Source of the DNA: an uncultured Clostridia bacterium
Lineage (GTDB): Bacteria; Bacillota; Clostridia; Oscillospirales; Ruminococcaceae
Length of the DNA: 64,000 nt
Direction: 5' to 3'
NCBI GenBank assembly: GCA_947627875.1
Contig: CANQXS010000011.1
Span: forward strand, 23,697 to 87,696
Below are positions 43,945-55,220 of this stretch, one piece after another. Both the position numbers and the translations under genes were made by a program. Below the pieces are notes generated by a model, which saw nothing but the letters and a program-made list of their open reading frames with translations, was not told the origin of the DNA and made no database searches. How positions within the stretch are numbered: position 1 is the stretch's first letter; each line of letters starts with the position of its first letter.

Positions 43945-44259
43945 ATGGCAGTCAATGAAAAAATCAGAATCAAGATCAAGGGCTATGAGCACCAGAATGT
44001 CGACGCCGCCGCGGCCAAGATAGTCGAAGCGGCAAAGAGAAGCGGAGCCAAGGTCTCGGGACCTGTCCCGCTCCCGACCGACAAGGAGGTCGTCACGATA
44101 CTCCGCGCCGTCTTTAAGTATAAAGACAGCCGCGAGCAGTTCGAGCTGAGGACTCATAAGAGACTCATCGACGTTCTCCACCCCACCAACGACACCACCG
44201 CTGCTCTCCAGAATCTTGAGCTTCCTGCCGGCGTAGATATCGTAATGGAGATCAAGTAA
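43945..44259 (+). CDS. rpsJ: 30S ribosomal protein S10
   Basis: 104 residues, [21 protein letters not shown] and [10 protein letters not shown] typical of S10. First gene of the S10-spc-alpha run; also a partner of NusB in antitermination. AAGGAGG before the ATG. Confidence 0.97.
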   Translation: MAVNEKIRIKIKGYEHQNVDAAAAKIVEAAKRSGAKVSGPVPLPTDKEVVTILRAVFKYKDSREQFELRTHKRLIDVLHPTNDTTAALQNLELPAGVDIVMEIK

Positions 44260-44357
44260 TCTCCTAAAGAAACAGTTGTAACAGGTTTCTCAGCGATACC
44301 CGCTCACAGGTCAAGTCGGAGCGATCCGACCAATAACCGAATAGGAGGAAAACAAAA

Positions 44358-44993
44358 ATGCAAAAAGGCATCATCGGAAAGAAGATCGGAATGACTCAGA
44401 TCTTCAACGAAGCCGGCAAGGTAATTCCGGTTTCGGTCATCGAGGCAGGTCCCTGCGTCGTCGTCCAGAAGAAGACCGTTGAAAACGACGGCTACGAAGC
44501 CGTTCAGCTCGGCTTCGGCGACACCACCGCCAAGAGCCTCAAAAAGCCCCTCGCGGGTCACTTCAAGAAGGCGGACGTAGCCCTCAAGAAGCACCTCAGG
44601 GAATTCAGGCTTGCCGATACGGCAGCGCTTAACGTCGGAGACCTCGTCAAGGCGGATACTTTCGCCGTCGGAGACATCGTCGACGTAAGCGGAATCAGCA
44701 AAGGTAAGGGCTTCGCAGGCTCTATCAAGCGCTGGAACAATCACAGATTAAAAGAGACCCACGGTACGGGACCTGTTCACCGCCACGCGGGTTCGATGGG
44801 CGCGAACTCCTCGCCTTCGAGGATATTCAAGGGCAAGAAAATGCCGGGACATTTGGGAGCCGAAAAGGTTACCGTTCTGAATCTCGAAGTCGTTAAGGTC
44901 GACGCCGAAAACAATCTTATCGCTGTCAAGGGAGCGATCCCCGGACCGAAGAACGGCATTGTCACCGTCAGGGACAGCGTTAAGAAGGCTTAG
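44358..44993 (+). CDS. rplC: 50S ribosomal protein L3
   Basis: 211 residues with the L3 core [13 protein letters not shown] and the [19 protein letters not shown] loop in part, which reaches the peptidyl-transferase centre. TAGGAGG precedes the ATG. The 98-bp gap after rpsJ has no strong structure. Confidence 0.97.
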   Translation: MQKGIIGKKIGMTQIFNEAGKVIPVSVIEAGPCVVVQKKTVENDGYEAVQLGFGDTTAKSLKKPLAGHFKKADVALKKHLREFRLADTAALNVGDLVKADTFAVGDIVDVSGISKGKGFAGSIKRWNNHRLKETHGTGPVHRHAGSMGANSSPSRIFKGKKMPGHLGAEKVTVLNLEVVKVDAENNLIAVKGAIPGPKNGIVTVRDSVKKA

Positions 44994-45010
44994 TGGAAGG
45001 AGGAACGAAA

Positions 45011-45634
45011 ATGTCTAAGATTTCCGTATATGACATCAAGGGCAACGTCGTAGCCGACACTGAGCTTAACGACGCCATTTGGGGCGTTGAACCCAACGTC
45101 ACCGCTATGCACACCATGGTGGTCAACTACCTCGCCAATCAGAGGCAGGGAACACAGTCGACCCTGACCCGCACCGAGGTTTCGGGCGGCGGCAGAAAGC
45201 CCTGGAGACAGAAGGGCACCGGCCGCGCAAGGCAGGGCTCTACCCGCGCTCCGCAGTGGACCCACGGCGGCGTAGCACTCGGACCTAAGCCCCGCAGCTA
45301 CAGATTTACCGTCAACAGGAAGCTTAAGAGGCTGGCTATGAAATCCGCCCTTTCTTCCAAGCTCGCCGAGGGCTCGGTCATCGTTCTCAACGGCATAGAT
45401 TTCGAGAGCATCAAGACCAAGAACGTAGTTGAGATGCTCAAGGCGCTCGGCGCCGAGGGCAAGGCTCTCATAGTGAATTCCGCCGTCGACGAAAAGCTCA
45501 TCAAGAGCGCCCGCAACATTCCCGGCGTAAAAACCGCGCTTGTAAACACTCTCAACGTCTACGACATTCTGAATCACGACAAGTTCATCGTCGTGACCGA
45601 CGCCGTGGCAAAGATCGAGGAGGTATATTGCTAA
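45011..45634 (+). CDS. rplD: 50S ribosomal protein L4
   Basis: 207 residues with the exit-tunnel loop GGGRKPWRQKGTGRARQG. Its E. coli relative controls the S10 operon, so it is a candidate ligand of the leader at 43625. ATG 45011 after GGAAGGAGG; a GTG upstream overlaps the rplC stop and is not used. Confidence 0.97.
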   Translation: MSKISVYDIKGNVVADTELNDAIWGVEPNVTAMHTMVVNYLANQRQGTQSTLTRTEVSGGGRKPWRQKGTGRARQGSTRAPQWTHGGVALGPKPRSYRFTVNRKLKRLAMKSALSSKLAEGSVIVLNGIDFESIKTKNVVEMLKALGAEGKALIVNSAVDEKLIKSARNIPGVKTALVNTLNVYDILNHDKFIVVTDAVAKIEEVYC

Positions 45635-45930
45635 TGGTCAAGACTGCTCAGGATATAATTCTCAAGCCCGTCATCACCGAGGCTTCGATGGAAGACCTCA
45701 GAGCCGGCAAATACACCTTCAGAGTCCTGAAGACCGCCAACAAGACCGAGATAAAAGACGCCGTCGAGAAGATTTTCGGCGTTAAGGTCGCAAAGGTCAA
45801 CACGATTCATATGAGAGGCCGCAGCCGCAGAATGGGCAGATACGAGGGAACCACTCCTTCGTGGAAAAAGGCAATCGTTACTCTTGCCGAGGGCTCTAAG
45901 ACCATTTCCTTCTTCGACGGAATGATCTGA
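45634..45930 (+). CDS. rplW: 50S ribosomal protein L23
   Basis: 98 residues, ILKPVITEAS and KVNTIHMRGRSRRMGRYEG match L23, which sits at the tunnel exit and binds trigger factor and SRP. ATG overlaps the last base of the rplD stop. Confidence 0.97.
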   Translation: MVKTAQDIILKPVITEASMEDLRAGKYTFRVLKTANKTEIKDAVEKIFGVKVAKVNTIHMRGRSRRMGRYEGTTPSWKKAIVTLAEGSKTISFFDGMI

Positions 45931-46002
45931 CGACCCTTTACGGGCAGGAACAGTATGGGAGCCGAAGCTCCCGCAAAACCTTAAAAGGAGTGAAAACACA
46001 CA

Positions 46003-46836
46003 ATGGCTATAAAAAGCTATAAGCCGACCACGAACGGACGCCGCGGAATGACAGTTACCGACTACAGCGTTCTTTCAAAGGTCGAGCCCGAAAAGAGCCT
46101 TCTTGAGCCTCTCAAGAAGACCGCGGGCAGAAACAGCTACGGCAGAATCACCGTCCGTCACCATGGCGGCGGCGAAAGAAGAAAATACCGCGTCATTGAT
46201 TTCAAGAGGAACAAGCTCGATATGGACGCCACCGTCCTTACCCTTGAATACGATCCTAACCGCTCGGCGCATATCGCGCTTTTGCAGTATGAGGACGGCG
46301 AGAAGAGATATATCATCGCCCCCAACGGTCTTAAGGTAGGAGATACCGTCCGCGCAGGCGCCACCGCCGATATCAAGCCGGGCAACGCCCTTCCGCTCAT
46401 CAATATTCCGGTAGGTACCTTTATCCACAACATCGAGCTCTACCCCGGCAAGGGCGCTCAGCTCGTCCGCTCCGCCGGCAATATGGCGCAGCTTATGGGA
46501 CGTGAAGACGACAAGGTCCTTGTCCGCCTTCCCTCCGGCGAAATGAGATATATCCCCGCCGAGTGCATGGCGACCGTAGGTCAGGTAGGCAATATCGACC
46601 ACGAAAACGTTCATATCGGCAAGGCAGGCAGAAAGCGCCATATGGGCGTAAGACCTACCGTAAGAGGCTCGGTTATGAACCCGAACGACCACCCGCACGG
46701 CGGCGGCGAAGGCAAATCGCCTGTCGGTCACCCCTCACCGGTCACACCTTGGGGCAAGCCCGCTCTCGGCTACAAGACCAGAGCCAAGCATCATCGCTCC
46801 GATAAGTATATCGTAAAGCGCCGCAACGATAAGTAA
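46003..46836 (+). CDS. rplB: 50S ribosomal protein L2
   Basis: 277 residues, full length. Conserved [17 protein letters not shown] and C-terminal [24 protein letters not shown] in part, with the histidine near the peptidyl-transferase centre. AAAAGGAGTG before the ATG. Confidence 0.98.
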   Translation: MAIKSYKPTTNGRRGMTVTDYSVLSKVEPEKSLLEPLKKTAGRNSYGRITVRHHGGGERRKYRVIDFKRNKLDMDATVLTLEYDPNRSAHIALLQYEDGEKRYIIAPNGLKVGDTVRAGATADIKPGNALPLINIPVGTFIHNIELYPGKGAQLVRSAGNMAQLMGREDDKVLVRLPSGEMRYIPAECMATVGQVGNIDHENVHIGKAGRKRHMGVRPTVRGSVMNPNDHPHGGGEGKSPVGHPSPVTPWGKPALGYKTRAKHHRSDKYIVKRRNDK

Positions 46837-46859
46837 TGCTGAAAGGAGGCAGATGAATA

Positions 46860-47141
46860 ATGGGTAGAAGTGTCAAAAAAGGACCTTATGTGCAGGAATC
46901 GCTCTACAAAAAGGTCATCGCTATGAACGAAACGGGAGAGAAGAAGGCAATCAAGACTTGGAGCCGCGCATCCGTTATCTTCCCTGATTTCGTTGGTCAT
47001 ACATTTGCCGTCCACGACGGACGTAAACACGTTCCGGTATACGTCACTGAGGATATGGTGGGTCACCGCCTCGGCGAGTTCGCCCCGACGAGGACCTTCA
47101 AGGGTCATGCCGGCTCGAAGACGTCCAATAACGGCAAATAG
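46860..47141 (+). CDS. rpsS: 30S ribosomal protein S19
   Basis: 93 residues, [17 protein letters not shown] and [18 protein letters not shown] in part, standard S19. AAAGGAGG precedes it. Confidence 0.98.
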   Translation: MGRSVKKGPYVQESLYKKVIAMNETGEKKAIKTWSRASVIFPDFVGHTFAVHDGRKHVPVYVTEDMVGHRLGEFAPTRTFKGHAGSKTSNNGK

Positions 47142-47161
47142 GCCGAAAGGAGGAAATTCAA

Positions 47162-47494
47162 ATGGAAGCCAAGGCAATACTCAGAAATGCCCGTATTGCT
47201 CCCCGTAAGGTTGAAATCGTACTCAACCTTATAAGAGGCAGGGATCTCGAAACCGCCCTCGCCATACTGAAGCACACTCCTAAGTCAGCTTGCGAATATC
47301 TCATCAAGCTTGTGAACTCGGCCGCCGCAAACGCGGAAGTCAAGCAGATGGACAAAACCAATCTGTATGTTTCCGAATGTTTCGTTTGCCCGGGTCCCAC
47401 GCTCAAGAGAATCCACGCGAGAGCAAAGGGCAGTGCATCAAGAATTCTCAAGAGAACCTCGCATATAACCGTCGTTCTCTCTGAAAAGGAATAA
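47162..47494 (+). CDS. rplV: 50S ribosomal protein L22
   Basis: 110 residues, [19 protein letters not shown] and the tunnel hairpin [26 protein letters not shown] precedes the ATG. Confidence 0.98.
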   Translation: MEAKAILRNARIAPRKVEIVLNLIRGRDLETALAILKHTPKSACEYLIKLVNSAAANAEVKQMDKTNLYVSECFVCPGPTLKRIHARAKGSASRILKRTSHITVVLSEKE

Positions 47495-47514
47495 GTCGTC
47501 AAAGGAGGTAAACT

Positions 47515-48294
47515 ATGGGACAAAAGGTTAATCCGCACGGTTTGCGTGTCGGAATCATCAAGGATTGGGATTCCCGCTGGTTTGCAGATAAGAGCACTTT
47601 CGGCGACACCCTTGTTGAAGATTACAATATCCGTAACTACATCAAGAAGAATCTCTATGCCGCGGGTGTCCCCCGCATCGAAATCGAAAGATTTGCAGAC
47701 AAGGTTAAGATCAACATCCATTGCGCCAAGCCCGGTCTTGTTATCGGAAGAGGCGGCGAGGCTATCGAAAAGCTCAGAGCAGATATTGAGAAGAAGATCG
47801 GCAAGACCGTTTCGCTCAACATCTTTGAGGTAAAGTCTCCCGACCTCAACGCCCAGCTCGTTGCCGAGAGAATTGCTCTCGACCTCGAGAACAGAGTAGC
47901 TTTCAGAAGAGCTATGAAGGGCGCCATCGGCAGAGCCATGAAGCTCGGAGCAAAGGGAATCAAGACTAAGGCTTCGGGCCGTTTGGGCGGAGCCGAGATC
48001 GCAAGAAGCGAGAGCTACCACGAAGGAACAATCCCGCTGCAGACCATCAGAGCCGATATCGACTACGGCACCGCCGAAGCCGCCACTACCTACGGCAGAA
48101 TAGGCGTAAAGGTATGGATCTACAAGGGCGAAGTCCTCAAGGGAGAGGCAAGCGCTCACGAGGAAAAGCCGGAGCGCCGCAGCCGCCGCCCGAGAAACGG
48201 CGACGACAGACCGCGCCGCCCCAGAAACGACAGCCGCGACTCCCGTCCGAGAGGCGAGAGGCCCGATAACAGAAGAGAAGGAGGTAATAAATAA
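47515..48294 (+). CDS. rpsC: 30S ribosomal protein S3
   Basis: 259 residues: N-terminal KH domain ([15 protein letters not shown]) and C-terminal domain, then an extra Arg/Asp-rich tail of about 40 residues ([18 protein letters not shown]) beyond the usual end. Stop and rplP start overlap by one base. The tail has low complexity and probably extends on the ribosome surface near the mRNA entry. Confidence 0.97.
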   Translation: MGQKVNPHGLRVGIIKDWDSRWFADKSTFGDTLVEDYNIRNYIKKNLYAAGVPRIEIERFADKVKINIHCAKPGLVIGRGGEAIEKLRADIEKKIGKTVSLNIFEVKSPDLNAQLVAERIALDLENRVAFRRAMKGAIGRAMKLGAKGIKTKASGRLGGAEIARSESYHEGTIPLQTIRADIDYGTAEAATTYGRIGVKVWIYKGEVLKGEASAHEEKPERRSRRPRNGDDRPRRPRNDSRDSRPRGERPDNRREGGNK

Positions 48295-48725
48295 TGTTAC
48301 TTCCGAAGAGAGTTAAGCACCGCAAGCAGCAGCGCGGAAGAATGACCGGCAAGGCAACGAGAGGCAACTTTGTAGCCTACGGCGAATACGGACTCCAGGC
48401 GCTCGAGCCTTCCTGGATCACCTCGGCTCAGATAGAAGCAGCCCGTATCGCTATGACCCGTTACATCAAGCGCGGCGGACAGGTCTGGATAAAGATATTC
48501 CCCGACAAGCCCGTCACCACTAAGGCGCTCGGCACCAGAATGGGTTCAGGTAAAGGTACTCCCGAGTTCTGGGTAGCGGTAGTAAAGCCCGGCAAGGTTA
48601 TGTTCGAGATCGCCGGCGTAAGCGAGGAAGTCGCAAAAGAAGCTATGCGTCTTGCTTCGCACAAGCTGCCTATCAAGTGCAAGTTCGTAAAGAAGGAAGC
48701 TTCAGAAACGGGTGGTGAGCAATAA
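48294..48725 (+). CDS. rplP: 50S ribosomal protein L16
   Basis: 143 residues, [26 protein letters not shown] start and [17 protein letters not shown] core in part. Contacts the tRNA acceptor arm region. Overlaps rpsC and rpmC by one base each. Confidence 0.98.
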   Translation: MLLPKRVKHRKQQRGRMTGKATRGNFVAYGEYGLQALEPSWITSAQIEAARIAMTRYIKRGGQVWIKIFPDKPVTTKALGTRMGSGKGTPEFWVAVVKPGKVMFEIAGVSEEVAKEAMRLASHKLPIKCKFVKKEASETGGEQ

Positions 48726-48916
48726 TGAAAACAAGTGAAATCAAAGAAATGACTCTTGTCGAGATGCAGAATAAGCTCGCCGATCTTCGCGAAGAGCTTT
48801 TCAACCTTCGTTTCCAGCACACTGTCAACCAGCTCGATAACCCTATGAGGATCAAGGCCGTTAAAAAGGATATCGCCAGAATAATGACCTTTATTCGCCA
48901 GCGGGAATCCGAGTGA
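48725..48916 (+). CDS. rpmC: 50S ribosomal protein L29
   Basis: 63 residues, two-helix protein with LADLREELFNLRFQ. Sits at the tunnel exit. Confidence 0.97.
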   Translation: MKTSEIKEMTLVEMQNKLADLREELFNLRFQHTVNQLDNPMRIKAVKKDIARIMTFIRQRESE

Positions 48917-48935
48917 TTGAGAGGAGGATTTTACA

Positions 48936-49193
48936 ATGAGCGAAAGAAAGCTTAGAAAGACAAGAGTGGGAAAGGTTGTCTCTGATAAAATGGACAAGAC
49001 GATCGTAGTCGCCATTGAAGACAACGTCATGCACCCGCTTTACAAGAAGATCATCAAGAGAACGGTCAAGTTTAAGGCACACGACGAGGAAAACGCCGCC
49101 CATACTGGCGACACCGTCCAGATTATGGAGACCCGCCCTCTTTCAAAAGATAAGAGATGGCGCCTCGTAAAGGTCCTTGAACAGGCCAAGTAA
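48936..49193 (+). CDS. rpsQ: 30S ribosomal protein S17
   Basis: 85 residues, [20 protein letters not shown] and the H-rich loop [13 protein letters not shown]-fold primary 16S-binding protein. GAGAGGAGG before ATG. Confidence 0.97.
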   Translation: MSERKLRKTRVGKVVSDKMDKTIVVAIEDNVMHPLYKKIIKRTVKFKAHDEENAAHTGDTVQIMETRPLSKDKRWRLVKVLEQAK

Positions 49194-49253
49194 GCCGCAG
49201 GCACCGCTGAACAGGCGGTCCCAGATTTCAAAAACTGAAAGGAGGAACTTGCT

Positions 49254-49622
49254 GTGATACAAATGCAGACCAGACTCAAGGTGGCAGACAACACCGGAGC
49301 TAAAGAGCTCATGTGCATCAGAGTCCTGGGCGGCACCCGCCGCAAGTATGCCAATATCGGCGATGTCGTGGTGGCTTCCGTAAAGAAGGCGGCACCCGGC
49401 GGCATGGTCAAGAAGGGCGACGTAGTTAAAGCAGTAATTGTTCGTTCAACAAAGGGCTTGCGCCGCGACGACGGAACCTATATCCGTTTCGACGAAAACG
49501 CAGCCGTTATAATCAAAGAAGACAAAACTCCGAGGGGAACCCGTATCTTTGGTTTGGTAGCCAGAGAACTCAGAGACCACGATTTCGTTAAGATAATGTC
49601 TCTGGCCCCCGAGGTGCTGTAA
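49254..49622 (+). CDS. rplN: 50S ribosomal protein L14
   Basis: 122 residues, [17 protein letters not shown] and [16 protein letters not shown] start, decided by AAAGGAGG at the right distance and the conserved N-terminus. Confidence 0.98.
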   Translation: MIQMQTRLKVADNTGAKELMCIRVLGGTRRKYANIGDVVVASVKKAAPGGMVKKGDVVKAVIVRSTKGLRRDDGTYIRFDENAAVIIKEDKTPRGTRIFGLVARELRDHDFVKIMSLAPEVL

Positions 49623-49637
49623 GGAGGAGCCGAAACT

Positions 49638-49958
49638 ATGAATAAAATTCACGTTAAAACTGGCGACTCCGTGGTTATCCTCAGCGGAAAGGACAAGGGC
49701 AAGAGAGGAAACGTTCTTGCAGTGTCTCCCAAGGAAGGCAAGCTCATCGTCGAGGGCTGCAATATGGCAACTAAGTCCATAAAGCCCCGCAGACAGGGCG
49801 AGGCCGGCGGAATCGTAAAGGCAGAGGCGGCTATGTATTCGAGCAAGGTCGCGCTCTACTGCCCCAAGTGCTCCAGAGGCGTCAGATACGGCGTCAAGGT
49901 CGACGACGAGGGCAACAAGATCAGAGTCTGCAAGCGCTGCGGCTCCGAGATAAAGTAA
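49638..49958 (+). CDS. rplX: 50S ribosomal protein L24
   Basis: 106 residues with an N-terminal KOW motif ([16 protein letters not shown]). The C-terminus contains CPKC and CKRC, a zinc-ribbon form of L24. Confidence 0.97.
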   Translation: MNKIHVKTGDSVVILSGKDKGKRGNVLAVSPKEGKLIVEGCNMATKSIKPRRQGEAGGIVKAEAAMYSSKVALYCPKCSRGVRYGVKVDDEGNKIRVCKRCGSEIK

Positions 49959-49971
49959 GGAGGATATAAAG

Positions 49972-50511
49972 ATGGCAAGACTTAAGGATTACTATGTCAG
50001 CGATATAGCCCCCGCGCTTATGAAGAAGTTCGGCTATAAAAACGTTATGCAGATCCCCAAGCTCGATAAGGTCGTTATCAATGTAGGCTGCGGCGACGCC
50101 AAGGAAAATTCCAAGGTCGTCGATGCCGTTATAAACGACCTCTCCGCAATAACCGGTCAGAGGCCGATAGTTTGCAAGGCTAAGAAATCGGTCGCTAACT
50201 TCAAGCTCAGAGAGGGAATGCCCATCGGCGTAAAGGTAACCCTTCGCTCCGACAAGATGTATGAATTCATCGACAGGCTCTTTAACATCGCCTTCCCGCG
50301 TGTAAGAGACTTCAAGGGTATAAGCCCCAACTCCTTCGACGGCAGAGGAAATTACTCCACCGGCATCAAGGAGCAGCTCATATTCCCCGAGATCGAGTTT
50401 GATAAGGTCGATAAGGTCCGCGGAATGGACATCAATTTCATCACCACCGCCAAGACTGACGAAGAAGCAAAGGAGCTGCTTTCTATGCTGGGCGCTCCGT
50501 TCGCTAAGTAA
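49972..50511 (+). CDS. rplE: 50S ribosomal protein L5
   Basis: 179 residues; binds 5S rRNA. Conserved [19 protein letters not shown] in part and [22 protein letters not shown] before the ATG. Confidence 0.98.
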   Translation: MARLKDYYVSDIAPALMKKFGYKNVMQIPKLDKVVINVGCGDAKENSKVVDAVINDLSAITGQRPIVCKAKKSVANFKLREGMPIGVKVTLRSDKMYEFIDRLFNIAFPRVRDFKGISPNSFDGRGNYSTGIKEQLIFPEIEFDKVDKVRGMDINFITTAKTDEEAKELLSMLGAPFAK

Positions 50512-50527
50512 TGAGGAGGATTAAGTA

Positions 50528-50713
50528 ATGGCTAAAAAATCAATGATTTTGAAGCAGCAGGCAAAGCCTAAGTTCTCGTCTCGTGCTTACAATAGGTGCA
50601 AGATCTGCGGAAGACCTCACGCTTATCTGAGAAAGTTCGGCATCTGCCGCATCTGCTTCAGAGAGCTGGCGCACGACGGTCAGATTCCGGGAGTCAAGAA
50701 GGCCAGCTGGTAG
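50528..50713 (+). CDS. rpsN: 30S ribosomal protein S14, zinc-binding type
   Basis: 61 residues with four zinc cysteines, CKICGRPH and CRICFREL, so this is the zinc-containing (C+) S14. GAGGAGG precedes it. Confidence 0.98.
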   Translation: MAKKSMILKQQAKPKFSSRAYNRCKICGRPHAYLRKFGICRICFRELAHDGQIPGVKKASW

Positions 50714-50738
50714 AACCAAGTAAAGGAGGCAAAACAGT

Positions 50739-51137
50739 ATGCAGATTACTGATACGATAGCAGATTTGCTGACAAGAATCCGCAATGCAAGCTCAGCAAA
50801 GCACGCTACTGTAGATGTTCCCGCTTCTAACGTCAAGAAGGCTATAACCGAGATTCTTCTTAACGAAGGTTATATCAAGGCTTATCAGGTCGTCGAGGAC
50901 GGCAAGCAGGGAATCATAAGAATTACACTCAAATACGATGAGAACAAGGCGCCCGTGATCTCCGGTCTCAGAAGGGTCTCGAAGCCCGGTCTGAGAATAT
51001 ACTCAAGCTGCGAGGATATGCCGAAGGTCATGAAGGGATTGGGCGTCGCGATCGTCTCTACGTCGAAGGGTATCGTGACCGATAAAAAGGCCCGCGAGCT
51101 CGGCGTTGGCGGCGAGATTCTCGCATTCGTCTGGTAA
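50739..51137 (+). CDS. rpsH: 30S ribosomal protein S8
   Basis: 132 residues, [18 protein letters not shown] and the C-terminal [11 protein letters not shown]. It controls the spc operon in E. coli. Confidence 0.98.
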   Translation: MQITDTIADLLTRIRNASSAKHATVDVPASNVKKAITEILLNEGYIKAYQVVEDGKQGIIRITLKYDENKAPVISGLRRVSKPGLRIYSSCEDMPKVMKGLGVAIVSTSKGIVTDKKARELGVGGEILAFVW

Positions 51138-51148
51138 GGAGGCTAATT

Positions 51149-51700
51149 ATGTCAAGAATAGGATTAAAGCCTATCGGCATTCCTGCGGGCGTCGAGATTA
51201 ACGTTGCCGACGGAAACGTGGTAACAGTAAAGGGTCCGAAGGGAACTTTAACAAAAACATTTAACCCCACCTTAACGATAGCGGTCGAGAACGGCGAGAT
51301 CAAGGTTTCCCGTCCCGACGACGAGCAGCTTTCAAAGTCGCTCCACGGCTTAACGAGGACTTTGGTCCATAATATGGTCGAGGGCGTTGTAAACGGCTAT
51401 CAGAAGCTCCTCATAATCGAAGGAACAGGCTACAGAGCCGCAAAGCAGGGCAAGGACGTTATCCTTAACCTCGGCTACTCCCATCAGGTAGTAGTCAGCG
51501 AGACCGATACCATCAGCCTCGAGGTTCCTCAGCCCAACCAGATACTCGTCAAGGGGATCGACAAGCAGGAAGTCGGTCAGTTTGCCTGCGAAGTGCGCGC
51601 AAAGCGTCCGCCCGAGCCTTATAAGGGCAAGGGGATCCGCTATGACGGCGAGGTTATAGTCCGCAAGGCCGGTAAGGCCGGTAAAGGCGGGAAGAAGTAA
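51149..51700 (+). CDS. rplF: 50S ribosomal protein L6
   Basis: 183 residues, [15 protein letters not shown] and late [11 protein letters not shown]. Gly/Lys-rich C-terminal tail. Confidence 0.98.
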   Translation: MSRIGLKPIGIPAGVEINVADGNVVTVKGPKGTLTKTFNPTLTIAVENGEIKVSRPDDEQLSKSLHGLTRTLVHNMVEGVVNGYQKLLIIEGTGYRAAKQGKDVILNLGYSHQVVVSETDTISLEVPQPNQILVKGIDKQEVGQFACEVRAKRPPEPYKGKGIRYDGEVIVRKAGKAGKGGKK

Positions 51701-51717
51701 TTAAAGGAGACTAAGTT

Positions 51718-52077
51718 ATGGTAAAAGCAGTTGACAGAGCCAAGGCAAGAGCCCATAGGCACTCAAGAGTCCGCTCTAAGGTCTGCGGCACCGCCGAATG
51801 TCCCCGCCTCAACGTCTTCCGTTCCGCGAAGCATATTTATGCGCAGGTAATAGACGACGCCGCCGGAACTACACTTTGCGCGGCATCGAGCCTCAGCAAG
51901 GGCTTTGAAGGCAACGGCGGAAACGTTGACGGAGCGAAGAAGGTCGGCGAGATGATAGCCGAGCTTTGCAAGGAAAAAGGAATCGAAGAAGTCGTTTTCG
52001 ACAGAGGCGGTTATGTATATCACGGTCGTGTTGCAGCATTGGCAGACGGCGCCCGTGAAGGCGGATTAAAGTTCTAA
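51718..52077 (+). CDS. rplR: 50S ribosomal protein L18
   Basis: 119 residues, 5S rRNA-binding; [19 protein letters not shown] and [20 protein letters not shown] in part. Confidence 0.98.
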   Translation: MVKAVDRAKARAHRHSRVRSKVCGTAECPRLNVFRSAKHIYAQVIDDAAGTTLCAASSLSKGFEGNGGNVDGAKKVGEMIAELCKEKGIEEVVFDRGGYVYHGRVAALADGAREGGLKF

Positions 52078-52092
52078 AAGGAGGTAATCGTT

Positions 52093-52614
52093 TTGGCATT
52101 GATAGACGCTTCAAAATTAGAGCTTGTTGAAAAAACGGTTGCGATAAACCGCGTATCCAAAACCGTCAAGGGCGGACGCATTATGAAATTCTCCGCGCTT
52201 ATGGTTGTGGGCGACGGAAACGGCGTTGTCGGTTTCGGTATCGGCAAGTCGAGCGAAGTTCCCGATGCTATCCGCAAGGGCATTGAGGACGCAAAGAAAA
52301 ATCTTATAAGGATTCCCTTAAAGGGAACCACCATTCCCCATGATATCGTCGGCGTTTACGGCGCGGGCAGAGTTCTCTTAAGACCTGCCGCCGCAGGTAC
52401 CGGAGTTATCGCGGGCGGTCCTGTGCGTGCGGTCATCGAGGCTGCGGGCATCAAGGATATAAGAACAAAATCGCTCCGCTCGAACAATCCCTGCAACGTG
52501 GTAAGAGCTACCTTCAACGGGCTTCAGTCGCTCAAGTCGGCAGATGAAGTTGCCGCCAAGAGAGGCAAGACCGTAAAGGAGATATTCGGAAAAGAAGAAG
52601 GGGGAGAGAACTGA
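52093..52614 (+). CDS. rpsE: 30S ribosomal protein S5
   Basis: 173 residues: dsRBD-like N-terminus ([20 protein letters not shown]) and the C-terminal domain. TTG start after AAGGAGGTAAT. One-base overlap with rpmD. Confidence 0.97.
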   Translation: MALIDASKLELVEKTVAINRVSKTVKGGRIMKFSALMVVGDGNGVVGFGIGKSSEVPDAIRKGIEDAKKNLIRIPLKGTTIPHDIVGVYGAGRVLLRPAAAGTGVIAGGPVRAVIEAAGIKDIRTKSLRSNNPCNVVRATFNGLQSLKSADEVAAKRGKTVKEIFGKEEGGEN

Positions 52615-52790
52615 TGGCGCTTAAAATCGAGCTTGTAAAGAGCCTCAACGGCAGACTGAAGGATCAGATTGCAACCGCCAACGCTCTCGGTCTCCGCAAA
52701 ATCGGGGATACCACCACTCAGCCCGACAATCCCCAGACAAAGGGTAAGATCAACAAGATCGTACACCTTATCAAAGTTACCGAAGAATAA
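52614..52790 (+). CDS. rpmD: 50S ribosomal protein L30
   Basis: 58 residues, found by reading the frame directly after rpsE. It starts [14 protein letters not shown], has the conserved [18 protein letters not shown] core and ends in KVTEE. The length is standard for bacterial L30. Confidence 0.96.
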   Translation: MALKIELVKSLNGRLKDQIATANALGLRKIGDTTTQPDNPQTKGKINKIVHLIKVTEE

Positions 52791-52808
52791 AATAAGGAGG
52801 TGCAGCAA

Positions 52809-53249
52809 ATGAAATTGCACGAATTGGCGCCCGCCGAAGGCTCTACTCATAAGGCACGCAGGATCGGCAGAGGCCACGGCTCAGGCTGGGGCAAGACTGC
52901 CGGAAAGGGTCATAAGGGTCAGAACGCTCGCTCAGGCGGCGGAGTAAGACCCGGCTTTGAAGGCGGACAGACAAGGCTCGCAAGAAGAATCCCCAAGAGA
53001 GGCTTCAACAATATCTTTGCGGCCAAATATACTGCAATCAACGTTTCCGACCTCGAGAAGTTCGTCGACGGAACAGTCGTTGATACCGAGCTTCTGGTCG
53101 CAGCCGGAATTGTTAAAAACGAAGGCAACGGCATTAAAGTTCTCGGCAACGGCGAACTCACCAAAAAGCTCACTGTTAAGGCGGCAGCCTATTCCGAATC
53201 CGCAAAGGAAAAGATAGAGAAGGCCGGCGGAGAGGCAGAGGTGGTCTGA
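52809..53249 (+). CDS. rplO: 50S ribosomal protein L15
   Basis: 146 residues with the basic glycine-rich N-terminus ([20 protein letters not shown]) and [18 protein letters not shown] 52809 after AAGGAGGTG; an in-frame GTG at 52800 is within the ribosome-binding site. Confidence 0.97.
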   Translation: MKLHELAPAEGSTHKARRIGRGHGSGWGKTAGKGHKGQNARSGGGVRPGFEGGQTRLARRIPKRGFNNIFAAKYTAINVSDLEKFVDGTVVDTELLVAAGIVKNEGNGIKVLGNGELTKKLTVKAAAYSESAKEKIEKAGGEAEVV

Positions 53250-53250
53250 G

Positions 53251-54546
53251 GTGTTCGAGACGTTAAAAAACGCGTGGAAGGTCAAGGACATCAGAAATAA
53301 GATACTCTTCACGCTTTTCATCGTTATCATTTACAGGCTGGGCGGCTATATTCCCGTTCCCTTCCTGATCCCCGCGCAGATCTCGGCTATGATCGAGGGC
53401 AGCTCGGGCATTCTCTCAACGCTCAACATGATGTCGGGCGGAACCTTCGGCAAGGCGACTCTGCTCTGCCTCTCGATTTCGCCTTACATTAACGCGCAGA
53501 TCATCATTCAGCTCCTCACCTTTGCCATTCCCGCTCTCGAGCGCTTGGCAAAAGAAGGGGAGACCGGCAGAGTAAAACTCGACAAGATCACAAAGTATAC
53601 AACGCTCGGCATTTCGCTCTTCCAGTCCTGGGCTTATTACCTCACCCTTAAGAACGCCGGCGCGCTTCAGTTCACAAGCGGCGCTGCAAAGGCTCTTTCC
53701 GAGGTAGTTATCATCGCCTGCTTCACCGCCGGCGGAATGCTCGTTATCTGGCTCGGCTCTCTTATCGACAAGAAGGGAATCGGCAACGGCATCTCGATGC
53801 TCCTCTTCGGAGGCATCATCGCCAACCTGCCCGCTTCTTTCGGCGCTACCTTCAGCACCCTTGCCGAGACCGGTCAGATAGGCTACATCATCCTTATCCC
53901 GATAATCATCGTCATCTTCATTCTGATGATAGCTTTCATCATCTTTATGGACAATGCCGAGAGAAGGATACCGATCCAGTATGCCAAGCGCGTTGTCGGC
54001 AGAAAGATGTACGGCGGACAGTCTACCTACCTTCCCATAAAGATAGCTATGGCGGGCGTTCTCCCGATCATCTTCGCGATGTCGTTCATGTCGATTCCGC
54101 AGACCATTGAAATGTTTACCGGCGAGCCTGCTCAGGGAACCTTCTGGTACGGCTTTATGAGAGCTTTCAGCTACACTCATCCGGTATACGCAACGCTTTA
54201 CTTCATTCTCATCATTCTGTTCAGCTACTTCTACGTTTCGATGCAGTATAACCCCGTTGAGATCGCCAACAACTTAAGGCAGAACAACGGCGCCGTCCCG
54301 GGTATCCGTCCCGGCAAGCCCACCAGCGACTACATCACAAGGATCCTCTCGAAGCTGGTCCTTATAGGCGCTCTCTTCCTCGGAGTTGTCGCGATATTCC
54401 CGATAATCTTCGCTCAGATAACCGGCGTAGGCTCTATCGCCCTCGGCGGTACCTCGATACTTATCGTTGTGAGCGTTGCGCTCGAAACAGTAAGGCAGCT
54501 CGAATCCCAGCTTATGCTGCGTCACCACAAGGGCTTCCTTGAATAA
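53251..54546 (+). CDS. secY: Preprotein translocase subunit SecY
   Basis: 431 residues, ten membrane helices. N-terminal plug region near residue 55-70, conserved RIPIQYAKR loop before helix 6 and the cytoplasmic [22 protein letters not shown] loop in part that contacts SecA and the ribosome. GTG start directly after the rplO stop. Confidence 0.98.
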   Translation: MFETLKNAWKVKDIRNKILFTLFIVIIYRLGGYIPVPFLIPAQISAMIEGSSGILSTLNMMSGGTFGKATLLCLSISPYINAQIIIQLLTFAIPALERLAKEGETGRVKLDKITKYTTLGISLFQSWAYYLTLKNAGALQFTSGAAKALSEVVIIACFTAGGMLVIWLGSLIDKKGIGNGISMLLFGGIIANLPASFGATFSTLAETGQIGYIILIPIIIVIFILMIAFIIFMDNAERRIPIQYAKRVVGRKMYGGQSTYLPIKIAMAGVLPIIFAMSFMSIPQTIEMFTGEPAQGTFWYGFMRAFSYTHPVYATLYFILIILFSYFYVSMQYNPVEIANNLRQNNGAVPGIRPGKPTSDYITRILSKLVLIGALFLGVVAIFPIIFAQITGVGSIALGGTSILIVVSVALETVRQLESQLMLRHHKGFLE

Positions 54547-54583
54547 GGCGCTTAATTTTGACCGCACGGAAAGGAGCAGAAGC

Positions 54584-55216
54584 ATGAATCTGATTTTATT
54601 GGGCGCACCCGGCGCCGGAAAAGGCACTCAGGCAGAGGTTATCTGCGCCGCAAAGGGGATCCCCGCGATCTCTACCGGCAATATGCTCAGAGAAGCCGTT
54701 AAGAACGGCACCGAGAGCGGGCTTAAAGCCAAAAAATATATGGACGCCGGCGAGCTTGTCCCCGACGAGGTCGTTATCGGCATCCTCAAAGACAGGATCG
54801 CCGAGGAAGACTGCAAAAACGGCTTTATCCTCGACGGCTTCCCGAGAACGGTCCCGCAGGCAGAAGCGCTCGAGCGGATGGGAGTAAATATCGACAAGGT
54901 CATAGAGATCTATGTTCCCGACGAAAAGATAGCCCAGAGGCTCGGGGGAAGGCGCGTATGCGAGTCCTGCGGAAGCTCCTACCACGTTGTATATAAACCG
55001 ACCAAGGTCGAGGGAGTATGCGACGCCTGCGGCGGAAAAACCGTTATCCGCAAGGACGACGAGCCCGCCACCGTTCTTGAAAGGCTCAAGGTATACCACG
55101 AAAAGACCGCGCCGCTCAAGGACTTCTATGAGTCAAGAGGCAAGCTGAGGACCGTTATAGGGCAGGAGGAGGTCGCCGAGACCACCCGCCTCACACTTGA
55201 CGCGATAAACGGCTGA
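54584..55216 (+). CDS. adk: Adenylate kinase
   Basis: 210 residues. P-loop [12 protein letters not shown]-binding region, [11 protein letters not shown], and a LID with four cysteines (CESC and CDAC) for a structural zinc, as usual in Gram-positives. Converts 2 ADP to ATP and AMP. ATG 54584 after AAAGGAG. Confidence 0.97.
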   Translation: MNLILLGAPGAGKGTQAEVICAAKGIPAISTGNMLREAVKNGTESGLKAKKYMDAGELVPDEVVIGILKDRIAEEDCKNGFILDGFPRTVPQAEALERMGVNIDKVIEIYVPDEKIAQRLGGRRVCESCGSSYHVVYKPTKVEGVCDACGGKTVIRKDDEPATVLERLKVYHEKTAPLKDFYESRGKLRTVIGQEEVAETTRLTLDAING

Positions 55217-55220
55217 TAAG

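Noticed and set aside
43863..44023. Small open frame overlapping the start of rpsJ
   Set aside because: It includes a leader hairpin and runs into rpsJ in another frame, with no similarity to a known protein.
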